A stretch of 64,000 bases of DNA from Polyangiaceae bacterium (GTDB lineage Bacteria; Myxococcota_A; Polyangia; Polyangiales; Polyangiaceae). The notes under the pieces were generated by a model, which searched no databases, was not told the origin of the DNA, and saw only the letters and a list, made by a program, of their open reading frames with translations. Location of the stretch: assembly GCA_041389725.1 (NCBI GenBank), contig JAWKRG010000004.1:372001-436000 (forward strand), read 5' to 3'. Both the position numbers and the translations under genes were made by a program. Shown here piece by piece: positions 7,398 to 15,901 of the stretch. Position 1 is the stretch's first letter. Each line of letters begins with the position of its first letter.

Positions 7398-7682
7398 ATG
7401 AATCTGCAACCCCTGAATGGACACGTATTGCTGCGGCCCGTCGAGGCCGAGGAAAAGACCGCGGGCGGACTCTACGTTCCCGACACGGCCAAAGAAGTGC
7501 CCGCTGAGGGCTTCGTGGAGGCAAAGCCCAGCGGTGCCTCCGACGACATCGCGATTGGTGATCGCGTGCTGTACAAGCAGTTCTCCGGCGAGGAGATCCA
7601 GCTCGATGGCAAGAAGCTTCGGCTCGTGCTCGAGGGCGACTTGCTCGCCAAGTACGTGGAAACCGACGCCATTCCGGACTGA
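7398..7682 (+). CDS. GroES-family co-chaperonin (solo Cpn10)
   Basis: 94 residues from the ATG at 7398, with GAAAGGAAGACGG upstream and 17 bp after the preceding stop. The sequence shows the Cpn10 pattern: LNGHVLLRPVEAEEKTAGGL with the mobile-loop position GGLYVPDTAKEVP, then GDRVLYKQFSGEEIQLDGK and LEGDLLAKY. The length is normal for GroES. No groEL is adjacent, which is unusual, because the primary groES normally precedes groEL. It is therefore most likely an accessory GroES co-regulated with the redox genes under the ArsR-rhodanese repressor. Whether it works with the housekeeping GroEL is unknown. Confidence 0.9.
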   Translation: MNLQPLNGHVLLRPVEAEEKTAGGLYVPDTAKEVPAEGFVEAKPSGASDDIAIGDRVLYKQFSGEEIQLDGKKLRLVLEGDLLAKYVETDAIPD

Positions 7683-7752
7683 GGCCTGCCCTGCTTGCTC
7701 CAACGGTCCGGTGAGCCGCCCGGAAGTGACGGTGTGGCATGCCGGCCCGGAT

Positions 7753-8688
7753 TCATTCCGAGGCCGCACCCTTCGTCAGCGGGAACACCAGCACGTAGCT
7801 GTGCGCGGCGACCTTGAACAGCACCGTCTTGTCGCCCAGCTTGTCGCGGTCGTAGTGGGAGTACCAGCTCAGTGCGCGCCAGGAGTCCGTGTCTTTGATG
7901 AATTCGGGCACGATCAGGTCGAGCTCCACGTAGCGTCCGTGAGTGCGCTCCGAGAGCGCGGGGCCGTAGCTCCACGTCTCGCGACCCTCGCGCGGTGACA
8001 CGTCGTTGTGCAGCGCGCCGCCGTAGGTGACCACCATCGCCTGCTTGTGGTCCTTCTCGTTCAGGCTGATCAGCTGCTCGACCTTGGACTTCGTCAAGCG
8101 CGCGATGGTCTCGAGCATCACGTTGATGTCGCCGGGGCCCGCCTCGGTGATGCGCGTCAGGTCGTCGCAGCTGGGGCGCAGGATGTCGGGCGCGATGCCG
8201 TGCTTGCGCGCCGAGTGACCCAGGGTCACGTACTCGCTCTGATTCGATTCGGCTTGAGGCTTGGTCACGACCTCTTGACGTTTCGCGACCTCTTGCTTCT
8301 TCTGTTCGCAACCGGCACTCGGCAGCATCAGCTCCACGATCAAGTCACTGGTGTTGCCCGCGAGCTTCGGCAAGAAGGCCTCGGTGAAGCGTCGAGTCGT
8401 CGATGGAATGCCCTCCGTGCCTGCCAGGGCATGTGCTTCCCCCACGCCGAGCACGATGGGCTTTTCGGCCAACACGGCGTCGAAGGCCGCCAGGGGTGAG
8501 TCGAAGGTGCGGCAGTCGAGGGCGCCGCAGCGATTGTCGGGCGCGCTCGGGGTCTTTGGCGCCGCGGAGGCTGCGCTCTGCGGCGCTGGGCTCGTGGCGG
8601 GAGGCTCGGGCCCCTGCCCAGGGCGAGACGGGCCGCCGCAGGCGACGAGGACGGACATTGCAGCCAGCGAGAGGGCATGACGCAGCAT
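7753..8688 (-). CDS. lipoprotein, possible TIKI/ChaN-like fold
   Basis: 311 residues from the ATG at 8688. The lipoprotein signal ends SVLVACGG; a Pro/Ser/Ala linker runs to about residue 45. The domain starts with DCRTFDSPLAAFDAVLAEKPIVLGVGEAHAL; the strand plus GEAHA and a later EL (LIVELMLPS) resemble the GExH pattern of the TraB/ChaN (TIKI) superfamily. A later segment, VTYGGALHND, supplies another candidate metal-ligand histidine. The assignment is tentative; an uncharacterised periplasmic or surface lipoprotein is the safe description. It is convergent with the groES operon. Confidence 0.85.
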   Translation of the reverse strand: MLRHALSLAAMSVLVACGGPSRPGQGPEPPATSPAPQSAASAAPKTPSAPDNRCGALDCRTFDSPLAAFDAVLAEKPIVLGVGEAHALAGTEGIPSTTRRFTEAFLPKLAGNTSDLIVELMLPSAGCEQKKQEVAKRQEVVTKPQAESNQSEYVTLGHSARKHGIAPDILRPSCDDLTRITEAGPGDINVMLETIARLTKSKVEQLISLNEKDHKQAMVVTYGGALHNDVSPREGRETWSYGPALSERTHGRYVELDLIVPEFIKDTDSWRALSWYSHYDRDKLGDKTVLFKVAAHSYVLVFPLTKGAASE

Positions 8689-8816
8689 GTGTCGTGAGGG
8701 TATCACTCGGACATCGACAACCCAACGCTCAGGAAGTTTTGGATTTTTCGGCGTTCGAGGGAACGTCTCCGTCGAAAACTGGCCCTGCGAGGCACCCGTG
8801 CTAACGCTTGTCCCCG

Positions 8817-9782
8817 ATGCGCGCTGGCTCTCGGACAATCGCGCCGCTCTCGCGCGGGATCGCTTGCTGGGCGCTGCTGGGTCTGGCCGCGCTGCTGATC
8901 GAGCCGCCCAGCGCCGAAGCCGCGCGGGGTTGCCCCGCGGGAATGGTGAGCGTCAACGGGAAGTTTTGCATCGACGCCTACGAGGCGAGCGTGGATGTGG
9001 TGAATGCGAGCGGAAAGACGCTGCGCCGGCACTCGCCCTATCAGGTGCCGAAGTCCGAGGAGCGTCTGCGCGCGCGCAGTCGGCGTGGGGTCGCGCCCCA
9101 AGCGCACATCAGTCAAGAGATGGCCGCTCAGGCCTGCGAGAACGCAGGCAAGCGCTTGTGCACGGACGAGGAATGGCTCGAAGCCTGCAAAGGCAAACAG
9201 CCCACCACCTATCCCTACGGCGACGAACACCAGGACAATCGCTGCAACGACAAGGGCGTGTCGCCGCTGCGCACCATCCACGGCGCCAAGGACGACTCGC
9301 AGGTGTTCGGCATCGACGCCATGAATGACCCGAGGCTCAACCAGGTGCCGGGTTCCCTGGCTCCGACCGGCAAGTTCTCACGCTGTCGCAACAGCTTTGG
9401 GGCCTACGACATGGTCGGCAACCTGCACGAATGGACGGCCAACCCCGGGGGCGTGTTCCGGGGTGGCTACTACCTGGACAACGAGATCAACGGCACGGGT
9501 TGCGACTACAAGACGACCGCGCACAACACCAAGTATCGCGACTACTCGATCGGGTTTCGTTGCTGCCGCGGGGGTGCGGGGGACGCCGTCGTCAAGAGGC
9601 AGCGCGAGACCCGCCGCCCCGAGACCAAGCGCCGGCAGCCGCGCACCCACGTGGTGGAAAAGGGCGACAGCCTTTGGGCCATCGCGCGCAAGTACGACGT
9701 GGAAGTGAAGGCGCTCTGCGACAAGAACCAGATTTCGCCCAAGGATCCCATTCGCGTCGGCCAGGAGCTGGAGATCCCCTGA
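8817..9782 (+). CDS. formylglycine-generating-enzyme-like (SUMF1) domain protein with C-terminal LysM
   Basis: 321 residues from the ATG at 8817; a TTG nine bases upstream is less likely. Residues 1-30 are a signal peptide (WALLGLAALL...PSAEA). Residues about 35-250 follow the FGE-sulfatase fold: GMVSVNGKFCIDAYEAS, RLCTDEEWLEACKG, YPYGDE, GNLHEWTAN, FRGGYY and SIGFRCCR. A basic linker precedes a LysM domain (about 275-320: HVVEKGDSLWAIARKYDVEV...IRVGQELEIP). The fold is shared by true formylglycine enzymes and many non-catalytic proteins. The LysM domain points to peptidoglycan binding in the periplasm, so a structural or binding role is as likely as catalysis. Confidence 0.88.
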   Translation: MRAGSRTIAPLSRGIACWALLGLAALLIEPPSAEAARGCPAGMVSVNGKFCIDAYEASVDVVNASGKTLRRHSPYQVPKSEERLRARSRRGVAPQAHISQEMAAQACENAGKRLCTDEEWLEACKGKQPTTYPYGDEHQDNRCNDKGVSPLRTIHGAKDDSQVFGIDAMNDPRLNQVPGSLAPTGKFSRCRNSFGAYDMVGNLHEWTANPGGVFRGGYYLDNEINGTGCDYKTTAHNTKYRDYSIGFRCCRGGAGDAVVKRQRETRRPETKRRQPRTHVVEKGDSLWAIARKYDVEVKALCDKNQISPKDPIRVGQELEIP

Positions 9783-9804
9783 GACGACTGGTTTTTGCAC
9801 GCCG

Positions 9805-10278
9805 TTGCGGTATGAGTGTCGGACCTTGCTCGAGCTTCGACTGACCGCCGCCTGCATCGCGCTGCTGCTGGCAGCGCCGATTGCGACTGCGTGCTCGTCC
9901 GACGACGAGCGTGAAGAGTGCCATCTGCGTCCGGCTTTCGAGCTATCCGTGCGCGCCGCGGCAGGGCCGATCCCCGACGACTTGCACGTCAAGATCAAGT
10001 ACGGCGGAGGCGTCGAGGAGTACTCCGTGTCCGACACCGTTCAGACTCAGGAAGTCTTGTTCTGCCAGCATCGCGACTTCGATGGCGGTGTGCCCGAGGC
10101 GGGGGCGCCCGTCGGCGAGGTGTTCTGCAAGCTGTGGACCCAAGGCGCCACGGATCTGACCGTGGAGAGCGCGACCTATCCACGACTCGAGAAGCGCCTC
10201 GAGGCCAAGGCGAGCGGTGACTGCATTCAAACTGTTGCCGAGACCGTCGTGCTCGGCGACGTCGACGGCGGTACCTGA
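9805..10278 (+). CDS. small lipoprotein-like secreted protein, unknown function
   Basis: 157 residues if started at the TTG at 9805; a second TTG at 9826 is equally possible and no ATG precedes the signal. The N terminus (LTAACIALLLAAPIATACSS) is a lipoprotein signal. The mature part has cysteine pairs (EECHL, LFCQHRD, VFCKLW, GDCIQT) and a DFDGG segment. It follows the FGE/LysM gene by 22 bp on the same strand and may be co-transcribed. No family recognised. Confidence 0.7.
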   Translation: MRYECRTLLELRLTAACIALLLAAPIATACSSDDEREECHLRPAFELSVRAAAGPIPDDLHVKIKYGGGVEEYSVSDTVQTQEVLFCQHRDFDGGVPEAGAPVGEVFCKLWTQGATDLTVESATYPRLEKRLEAKASGDCIQTVAETVVLGDVDGGT

Positions 10279-10358
10279 GCGGGACCGGGCAAGCGCTGTG
10301 GGTGCCGAGCGCGACTCCCAAGTCGTCAAGGTTGACCCCTGGCACCATGGGAGGCGTA

Positions 10359-10399
10359 GCGGGTGATTAGTCTCGTCGAGCCGCACCGCACTAGACCCC
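10359..10399. other. 41-bp element, copy 1 of 2
   Basis: Begins GCGGGTGATTAG and ends CTAGACCCC, with 20 unrelated bases between. An element of identical length and ends lies at 32144-32184. This copy is in the leader region before mscL. Role unknown. Confidence 0.4.
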
Positions 10400-10555
10400 A
10401 ACCCACTCCATGGCGCTGCCGAGGGGTCGGAAGTCGCTACGAACCCGCGGATTGTCGGATCGAGACGACAGGCGCGACGAAAAACGCCGCGAACACCAAG
10501 CTTGACCAATTGGAACGGTCGTTGCTAGTGGGGCGCGTCTAGTTCGGAGGAACCC

Positions 10556-10957
10556 ATGAGCTTGGTACAGGAATTCAAAGAGTTTGCGGTCAAGGGCAAC
10601 GTGGTCGACATGGCCGTTGGCGTGATCATCGGAGGTGCTTTCGGCAAGATCGTATCGTCCTTCGTCGCGGACGTCGTGATGCCACCGCTCGGGCTCATCA
10701 CGGGCGGCGTGGACTTCACGAAGATGTCGGTCGTCCTCAAGGCGGCCGAGGGCGACAAGCCCGAGGTCTTGCTGAAGTACGGCATGTTCATCCAGAACGT
10801 CTTCGACTTTTTGCTCGTGGCAATGGCGATCTTCATGGCGATCAAGGCCATCAACAAGATGAAGCGCGAGGAAGAGAAGGCACCCGAGGCACCCCCCGAG
10901 CCCAGCGGCGAGGAGAAACTGCTCGGTGAGATTCGCGACTTGCTGAAGGCCAAGTAA
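10556..10957 (+). CDS. mscL: large-conductance mechanosensitive channel
   Basis: 133 residues, a normal length, from the ATG at 10556 behind GGAGGAACCC. MscL forms a homopentameric inner-membrane pore that opens under membrane tension to release solutes on osmotic downshock. The N-terminal helix EFKEFAVKGN leads into the pore-lining first membrane span VVDMAVGVIIGGAFGKIV, followed by the conserved PPLG. The second span is FIQNVFDFLLVAMAIFMAIK, and the C-terminal amphipathic end (EEKLLGEIRDLLK) forms the cytoplasmic bundle. It has its own leader of about 275 bp. A confident identification. Confidence 0.97.
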   Translation: MSLVQEFKEFAVKGNVVDMAVGVIIGGAFGKIVSSFVADVVMPPLGLITGGVDFTKMSVVLKAAEGDKPEVLLKYGMFIQNVFDFLLVAMAIFMAIKAINKMKREEEKAPEAPPEPSGEEKLLGEIRDLLKAK

Positions 10958-11123
10958 CGGCGCTGTCGCACGCACGCCATCTGCGCGTCGCGTAGACTCT
11001 GGCCGGCGGGAGAGACGCCGCCGGCCGCCCGGTCGATCTTGCCTTCGTCCTTCGACAGCGGCGCCGAGAAGCGCTAGACCGGAGGTCAGCCGACCCAATC
11101 GGCTTGTCGAGGGAGGAACGACG

Positions 11124-12269
11124 ATGGCCAACGTGCTGCAGCGTGCTGGATATGGGAGTGCTCCCGAACTCGAGGCGCTCCACCATTTGGATGAGGCCTG
11201 GACGCTTCGGTCCAGCGGTCCACGACTGTCGGCGGTTCGCCGCGGCGCCGAAGAACTGCACAAGCAGCTGACCGTCGGCGCTCGCGCGTCGTGCGTGCGC
11301 AGCCTGCCGATCACCACCTTTGCCTATCCGACGAAGTACGCGCTGTGGGGTGCGTCCCTGTCACCGGCCCCCTACGTGATCTTGACGCATCGCGCGCTAT
11401 TGGTTCAGTTCCAGCAGCGCGGCAGTCTCAAGACGTTGCTGTTCAACCCCACGGATGACGTGGCGGCGCGGGAGACTCCCTTCTTCAAGCGCATGATTCG
11501 CCAGGTGGGGGACTACGTGGCGTTTCGTTTGCTGGCGACGCAGTTCGATTCCCTGGAGCACCAACTGTCGCAGCTCGGGCTCGGTCCTTCGGACATCGAC
11601 TACGTGGCCTTCGACCACTTCCACACGCAAGACCTCCGCTCCCTGCTCGGGACGGACGACGGTGAGTACGCATCGCGTTTTCCGCGGGCCAAGCTGCTGG
11701 CGCCCGCGGCGGAGTGGGACGACTGGGACGACCTGCATCCGCTGCAGCGCGCGTGGTTCGTCGCTGATGGCAAACGCGGCGTGCGAACCGACCGCGTCGT
11801 GCTGACGCAAGGGGACTTCTGGCTCGGAGACGGCGTGATGCTGCTGCGCACGCCTGGCCATACTTCGGGCAATCAGACGCTGTTCGTGAATACCTCCGAC
11901 GGCATCTGGGGCTGCAGTGAGAACGGGACCTGCGCCGACAGCTGGACCCCGCTGGAGAGTCGCATCAAGGGGCTAGCGGGACTGTGCCGTCGCCAAGACC
12001 TCGACGTGATCCTCAACGCCAACACGCCGGAACTCGGCGCTTCGCAATACACGTCGATGGTGCTGGAGCGGACCCTCGTGGACCGCATGAATCGCAACCC
12101 GGGATTCTGTCAGATGTTCCCTTCGAGTGAGGTCACGCCGTCGAGTCTTTCCCCGGGCCTGCGACCGACCGTGGTGCACGGCAATCTGGTGTACGGCGAA
12201 GTGTCGCGGCACGTGGACGCGCCACGTCGCGAACCCACTTCCAATTCGAACACCACGCTGTCGGCTTGA
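11124..12269 (+). CDS. metallo-beta-lactamase-fold protein with altered metal motif
   Basis: 381 residues from the ATG at 11124 behind GGGAGGAACGACG. The fold is recognisable from DIDYVAFDHFHTQDL (residues about 158-171) and LRTPGHTSGNQTL (242-253), the usual positions of the first two metal motifs. The first motif reads H165-F-H167-T-Q-D170. The canonical HxHxDH is therefore altered, with Gln in the Asp position and Asp in the last His position. The closest textbook relatives are lactonase-type enzymes such as AiiA/AttM, but the ligand change makes activity uncertain. No signal peptide is visible. It is convergent with the next lipoprotein gene. Confidence 0.85.
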   Translation: MANVLQRAGYGSAPELEALHHLDEAWTLRSSGPRLSAVRRGAEELHKQLTVGARASCVRSLPITTFAYPTKYALWGASLSPAPYVILTHRALLVQFQQRGSLKTLLFNPTDDVAARETPFFKRMIRQVGDYVAFRLLATQFDSLEHQLSQLGLGPSDIDYVAFDHFHTQDLRSLLGTDDGEYASRFPRAKLLAPAAEWDDWDDLHPLQRAWFVADGKRGVRTDRVVLTQGDFWLGDGVMLLRTPGHTSGNQTLFVNTSDGIWGCSENGTCADSWTPLESRIKGLAGLCRRQDLDVILNANTPELGASQYTSMVLERTLVDRMNRNPGFCQMFPSSEVTPSSLSPGLRPTVVHGNLVYGEVSRHVDAPRREPTSNSNTTLSA

Positions 12270-12277
12270 GGCCGGCG

Positions 12278-12892
12278 TTACTTCTTGGGCGGCGGTGGCG
12301 GCAAATCCGCGCCGATGTCGACCTTGGGACCATGTGAGCGCAGCACCGCGCGCTCGCGTCCGAATTCCTCGCCGACCTGACCCTCCACCACGAGCTCGGC
12401 GATGCCGATGTCGCGGCAAAACGTGGTCGTCACCTTGCGATTGCCGGATTGCTCCACGGTCTCCACGCAGTCCGAAAACGTGCCCGCGGGCGTGGAAACG
12501 GACTTGCCGACCTGAGTGACGTGGACTTCCCCGAAGTCGCCCTTGAAGCGCATGCCCTGGGTCAACGGTGCCTTGAGCAACCAGCCGCCGCCGGCCAGGC
12601 GAATGCCGTCGGCCACGAGTTCCAGGCGTTTGGCGCGGCCAGCGACGTACAGCTCGGCGTGCTCCGCGCGCGTGCGTCGCACTTGCATCATGAGCATGCC
12701 CTTCTCGCCGGTGATCTCGCTTTCCGTGTCGTAGGCCAGCACCGTGTCGGCCAGCAGCGGAAAGTAGCGTTCCACGTCCGTCACCTGAGGTTGCGCCACC
12801 TTGTCGGGGCTGGCCGCGGGCGCTTCGCTGCCACCACAAGCAGCGAGCAGGCCAGCACAGAGCAGCAGGGTAGTCGTCGAGTGAAACTTCAT
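12278..12892 (-). CDS. lipoprotein, unknown function
   Basis: 204 residues. Signal MKFHSTTTLLLCAGLLAAC with Cys19. The mature part begins YFPLLADTVLAYDTES and contains LVADGIRLAGGGWLLKAPL and STPAGTFSDCVETVE. That style (measurable property, conversion factor, TPAGTF..C.E) is common among secreted beta-sandwich lipoproteins of this group. It ends in a Pro-rich tail (PPPPPKK). Its start overlaps the stop of the upstream gene by one base (TGATG), so the two are translationally coupled. Confidence 0.88.
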   Translation of the reverse strand: MKFHSTTTLLLCAGLLAACGGSEAPAASPDKVAQPQVTDVERYFPLLADTVLAYDTESEITGEKGMLMMQVRRTRAEHAELYVAGRAKRLELVADGIRLAGGGWLLKAPLTQGMRFKGDFGEVHVTQVGKSVSTPAGTFSDCVETVEQSGNRKVTTTFCRDIGIAELVVEGQVGEEFGRERAVLRSHGPKVDIGADLPPPPPKK

Positions 12893-13311
12893 CAGTGACC
12901 GTGGCGGAAGTAGGAGTTCAACGTGAGAAACGCGAGCAGCACGATGGACGCCAGCAACAAGTACTTCATCAACGGGTCTGGCGCGGTTCGCTCCAAGAGC
13001 TCTTCCGCCGCCTCGCGCACGCGTCGCTTCTTGCTCGAGGCGATCAGATCCCGAGCCCCGCTGCGTACCGTGGCGTAGTCCCCAGCTTCGAAGGCGGCTA
13101 CGAGCGTGTTCAAGCGTGCGTCCTCGGGAAAGTCCAAAATGAAGCGAGGGCGTTCGCGTCCGGCAGCGTCGAGCGGCGGTCGCTTGGGTACCTCGGCGAG
13201 CTTCTTCTTGCTCTTCTTCTTGGATGCGCGCCGGGGGGGGATCCGTTCATCCTCTCCCGACCCGCGAGCTTCTTCCTCGGCGTTTTCGGGGCCTTCAGCG
13301 CTCTCGGCCAT
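12892..13311 (-). CDS. small single-pass membrane protein with Lys-rich N terminus
   Basis: 139 residues from the ATG at 13311. An acidic N terminus is followed by a strongly basic KKKSKKK stretch, a helical region (LNTLVAAFEAGDYATVRSGARDLIAS) resembling one TPR-like hairpin, and a C-terminal membrane span (MKYLLLASIVLLAFLTLNSYF). The predicted topology is a cytoplasmic N terminus anchored at the C terminus. Its stop overlaps the ATG of the lipoprotein gene by one base (TGATG). Longer upstream starts would translate the repeated 3' end of the neighbouring gene and are rejected. Confidence 0.82.
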   Translation of the reverse strand: MAESAEGPENAEEEARGSGEDERIPPRRASKKKSKKKLAEVPKRPPLDAAGRERPRFILDFPEDARLNTLVAAFEAGDYATVRSGARDLIASSKKRRVREAAEELLERTAPDPLMKYLLLASIVLLAFLTLNSYFRHGH

Positions 13312-13386
13312 GCGTCGAGGGGCTATAGCAAAGCTGGGCGCCTGAGGCGAGGCGGCCTGCCGGGGCAGACATCCGTGCAGCAGCGG

Positions 13387-13460
13387 GACGGCTGCCGGTT
13401 CGGCGCCGCGGCAACGTAGCGGGCGACGGCTACTGGTTCGGCGCCACGGCAACGTAGCGG
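13387..13460. repeat. 38-bp tandem duplication of a gene's 3' end
   Basis: Two 36-bp copies (13387-13422 and 13425-13460) at 38-bp spacing, with three differences. The second contains the last codons and stop of the minus-strand gene ending at 13430 (RYVAVAPNQ-stop). In the downstream copy the stop codon has become CAG. Confidence 0.8.
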
Positions 13461-14113
13461 ATGGCGGAGGGGCCATCCCCGGACTGCTTGCGGCTCATCT
13501 TGAGTGTGACCTTGTGCCCCGTTTGCCACTCCCAGCGGACTTCCATGCTCGCTCTGCCGTCGTCCAGGCAGGACATGAAGGACTCGCCTTCGCACTCCGT
13601 GGGAACCGCAGCTGTCTCGGCGCTCGGTGGCCCGAACTTTCCTTCCAGTGACTGACGCATCTTTGCGAAACGATCCGTCCAGCTTGCACGATCCTTCGCC
13701 TCCAAGGTGACCACCATGCCGACGCCGCACAGACGGAACTTGCAGAAGTTCAGCACGGCCTCGCCGTCGAACACGGCGCCTTCGAGCGCCTTGCTGCAAG
13801 AGTACGTGGGTGCGTGCTTGTGCCAACTACCACCGCCGCCGGTGCAAGTAGACATCACGTTGCGATGCTCTTCACCGAAGGGGAACCCGAGCGCGTTGTC
13901 GGGCGGCGCTGAGGTCGGGCCCGTCGGAGCCGGAGGGGGCGGTGGTTTCGGTTTCGGTTTCGGCTTGTATTCCTCTTCTTCGTCTTCTTCTTCCACTTCG
14001 CGTTCTGCTGCCGTGGTCGTCGGCATCGGCGATGCTGCCATCGTCGGCCTCGGTCGCGGACGGCAAGCCGGCCACAGTGCGAGCAACGCGACGAGAGTCC
14101 AAAGCGATCTCAT
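13430..14113 (-). CDS. lipoprotein with Glu-rich and Lys-Pro linker, unknown function
   Basis: 227 residues from the ATG at 14113. The signal MRSLWTLVALLALWPAC ends in a probable lipid-attachment cysteine. A charged linker follows: EVEEEDEEEEY, then KPKPKPKPPPPP (about residues 38-65). The C-terminal domain carries six cysteines (STCTGG, YSCSKAL, NFCKFRLCG, TECEGESFMSCLDD), probably disulfide-bonded. It contains MVVTLEAKDRASWTDRFAKMRQSLEGKFGP, a pattern of bulky-residue helices without a known name. The gene end is duplicated downstream (13387-13460). Confidence 0.83.
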   Translation of the reverse strand: MRSLWTLVALLALWPACRPRPRPTMAASPMPTTTAAEREVEEEDEEEEYKPKPKPKPPPPPAPTGPTSAPPDNALGFPFGEEHRNVMSTCTGGGGSWHKHAPTYSCSKALEGAVFDGEAVLNFCKFRLCGVGMVVTLEAKDRASWTDRFAKMRQSLEGKFGPPSAETAAVPTECEGESFMSCLDDGRASMEVRWEWQTGHKVTLKMSRKQSGDGPSAIRYVAVAPNQ

Positions 14114-14372
14114 GACCGCTCGAGTATAGTCGCTTTTCTCCAATCCTTGGTCACAGGGGGATGGGGTGGGTCTCGTCGCGCGCCGCGCTTCCAGGCGCCT
14201 CCCACAGGGTGCGTGCGCCAGCCGAGCGAGCGCGCGCAGCGTCGCTTCACTGCACGGTTGGAAGAACCCCGCCGCGGTAGGAAGAACCCTGCCGCTTCGG
14301 TCATTCTGGCCACGAAGCAGACGGATTTTTGTGCGGCCTGGGTCGTGGCGCAGCGGTTGCAGGGTCAGCTGC

Positions 14373-15797
14373 ATGACGAAGTCCAAGGTCGTGCTTGCCG
14401 CTCTGCTCCTGACGATGGCGTGTGGAAGTGAATCGGCGGAAGACGGTGACGCAATCGGCGGCGCCGCGGGTAGCGGGACTGGTGGAACCGCAGGGAATGG
14501 CGCGGGCGGCAGTGGGGCCAACGGCGGCGTGGGTGGCGTCGCCGCGGGCACCGGCGTTGGCGGCAATGCGGCCCACGGAGGTCAAGGTCTGACCGCGGGC
14601 TGCTTCGATCCAGGTGAGCGCCCTGCCAGCGTCGAGCCAAACGGTTTCGCGATGCCTGATCTGGAGGCCGAGCGCGCTGCCTACAAGCGCTTCGGCTGGA
14701 CGTGGTCGGCCGACGCAGAACCCAACGCGCCGGCTGAGGCGAGCTACTCGGTCACTGATCCCGACATTCACGGTGACACGGAAGCCGATGACCTGTGGAC
14801 CAACTTGATGATGTCGATCCGCACCGGCAAACCCGGCTACGCGGACCGTGCCAAGGCCTGGGCGCGCTACTTCAAAGAGGACTACCGCAGCTGCGTGGGA
14901 GGCAACTACGCATCCTTCTGTTACGACCGGGAAGCCTTCGGTGCAGACCATCTATGGGGCTGGGGACTCTTGTCCTGGGCGAAGGCGCAAGGCGACACCG
15001 CCGCTCTGGGCGAGGCCGTGAAGCTCGGCGAAGTGGTCGAGGCGCTATGGGGACCGGCTTCGGACTTCAGCTGTTTGCCGAAGTCGGGCTGTACGACCTA
15101 CGGCGTGCGCCAGATCGGCCGCCACTTGCTGTTCATCACCCGTCTCGCCGAGGTTACGGGCGACGCGCGTTGGGCCACGCTGCGGGATCAGATCATCGAC
15201 ACATTGATGGCTTCTGCCGAGTGGGACGAGGCCGAGGGCGTGTACTTCTTGGGTGAATGGTCCACGGACCAGATCCTGCAACCGAACGCCTATGCTCAGG
15301 GAGCGCGTATCGTGTCGAGCTTCCAAATTGGGGTCCTCAGCGAGGCGATGGACCACGCCTATCGCACTACGGGCCGCGAGGTCCTGCGGACGCGGTTGGT
15401 GGCGATGGCTCGCTTCGTGGAGAAGCACGGCCTGGATCCCGAGTTCGACTACACGGCGTCCACCTTCGGCATCGTGGGTGGCAAGACCTTCCATAGCTAC
15501 TCCGCGGAAAAGCCCGTCAGCTTCTGGGACCCGGTCTACACCACGTCTCTGGTCAATACCTTGATGCGTGGCTACCGCTACACCTGCGAGCCTCACTTCT
15601 TCGAGAGCGCGAAGCACTTCTTCTCGCGCGGCAACACGGGGATCTACGGCGAGCCCCTCGAGCGTGCCGCGCCCGTGGGAGAAGTGCACCACTTCGTGGA
15701 CGCAGTGTTCGCGTCGGCCTCAGGCAACTTCTACTTCGACTACAACAAGGGCGAGCTGCAATACACGTACTTGTTGTTCGAGCCCACTGACGGCTGA
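14373..15797 (+). CDS. secreted six-hairpin glycosidase-like lipoprotein
   Basis: 474 residues from the ATG at 14373. Lipoprotein signal MTKSKVVLAALLLTMACGS, then a Gly/Ala/Asn linker to about residue 70. The rest is helical with repeated Trp/Tyr-rich hairpins (DDLWTNLMMSIRTGKPGYADRA, DHLWGWGLLSWAKAQGD, IGRHLLFITRLAEVTGD, YTTSLVNTLMRGYRY), which fits an (alpha/alpha)6 barrel like that of unsaturated-uronyl hydrolases or related polysaccharide enzymes. No catalytic motif can be assigned with certainty. It is the first gene of an island of pectate-lyase-like lipoproteins, supporting a role in cell-surface polysaccharide breakdown. Confidence 0.8.
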   Translation: MTKSKVVLAALLLTMACGSESAEDGDAIGGAAGSGTGGTAGNGAGGSGANGGVGGVAAGTGVGGNAAHGGQGLTAGCFDPGERPASVEPNGFAMPDLEAERAAYKRFGWTWSADAEPNAPAEASYSVTDPDIHGDTEADDLWTNLMMSIRTGKPGYADRAKAWARYFKEDYRSCVGGNYASFCYDREAFGADHLWGWGLLSWAKAQGDTAALGEAVKLGEVVEALWGPASDFSCLPKSGCTTYGVRQIGRHLLFITRLAEVTGDARWATLRDQIIDTLMASAEWDEAEGVYFLGEWSTDQILQPNAYAQGARIVSSFQIGVLSEAMDHAYRTTGREVLRTRLVAMARFVEKHGLDPEFDYTASTFGIVGGKTFHSYSAEKPVSFWDPVYTTSLVNTLMRGYRYTCEPHFFESAKHFFSRGNTGIYGEPLERAAPVGEVHHFVDAVFASASGNFYFDYNKGELQYTYLLFEPTDG

Positions 15798-15901
15798 GCG
15801 CGAGTCTCGAGAATTGGACCGAGCTGGGCGACGGGCGCCAGAAGTGGCGCGCGACCTTTCGGCCGCGCGCCATCGGAGCGAGTGACGCCAAGGAGTCGGC
15901 T

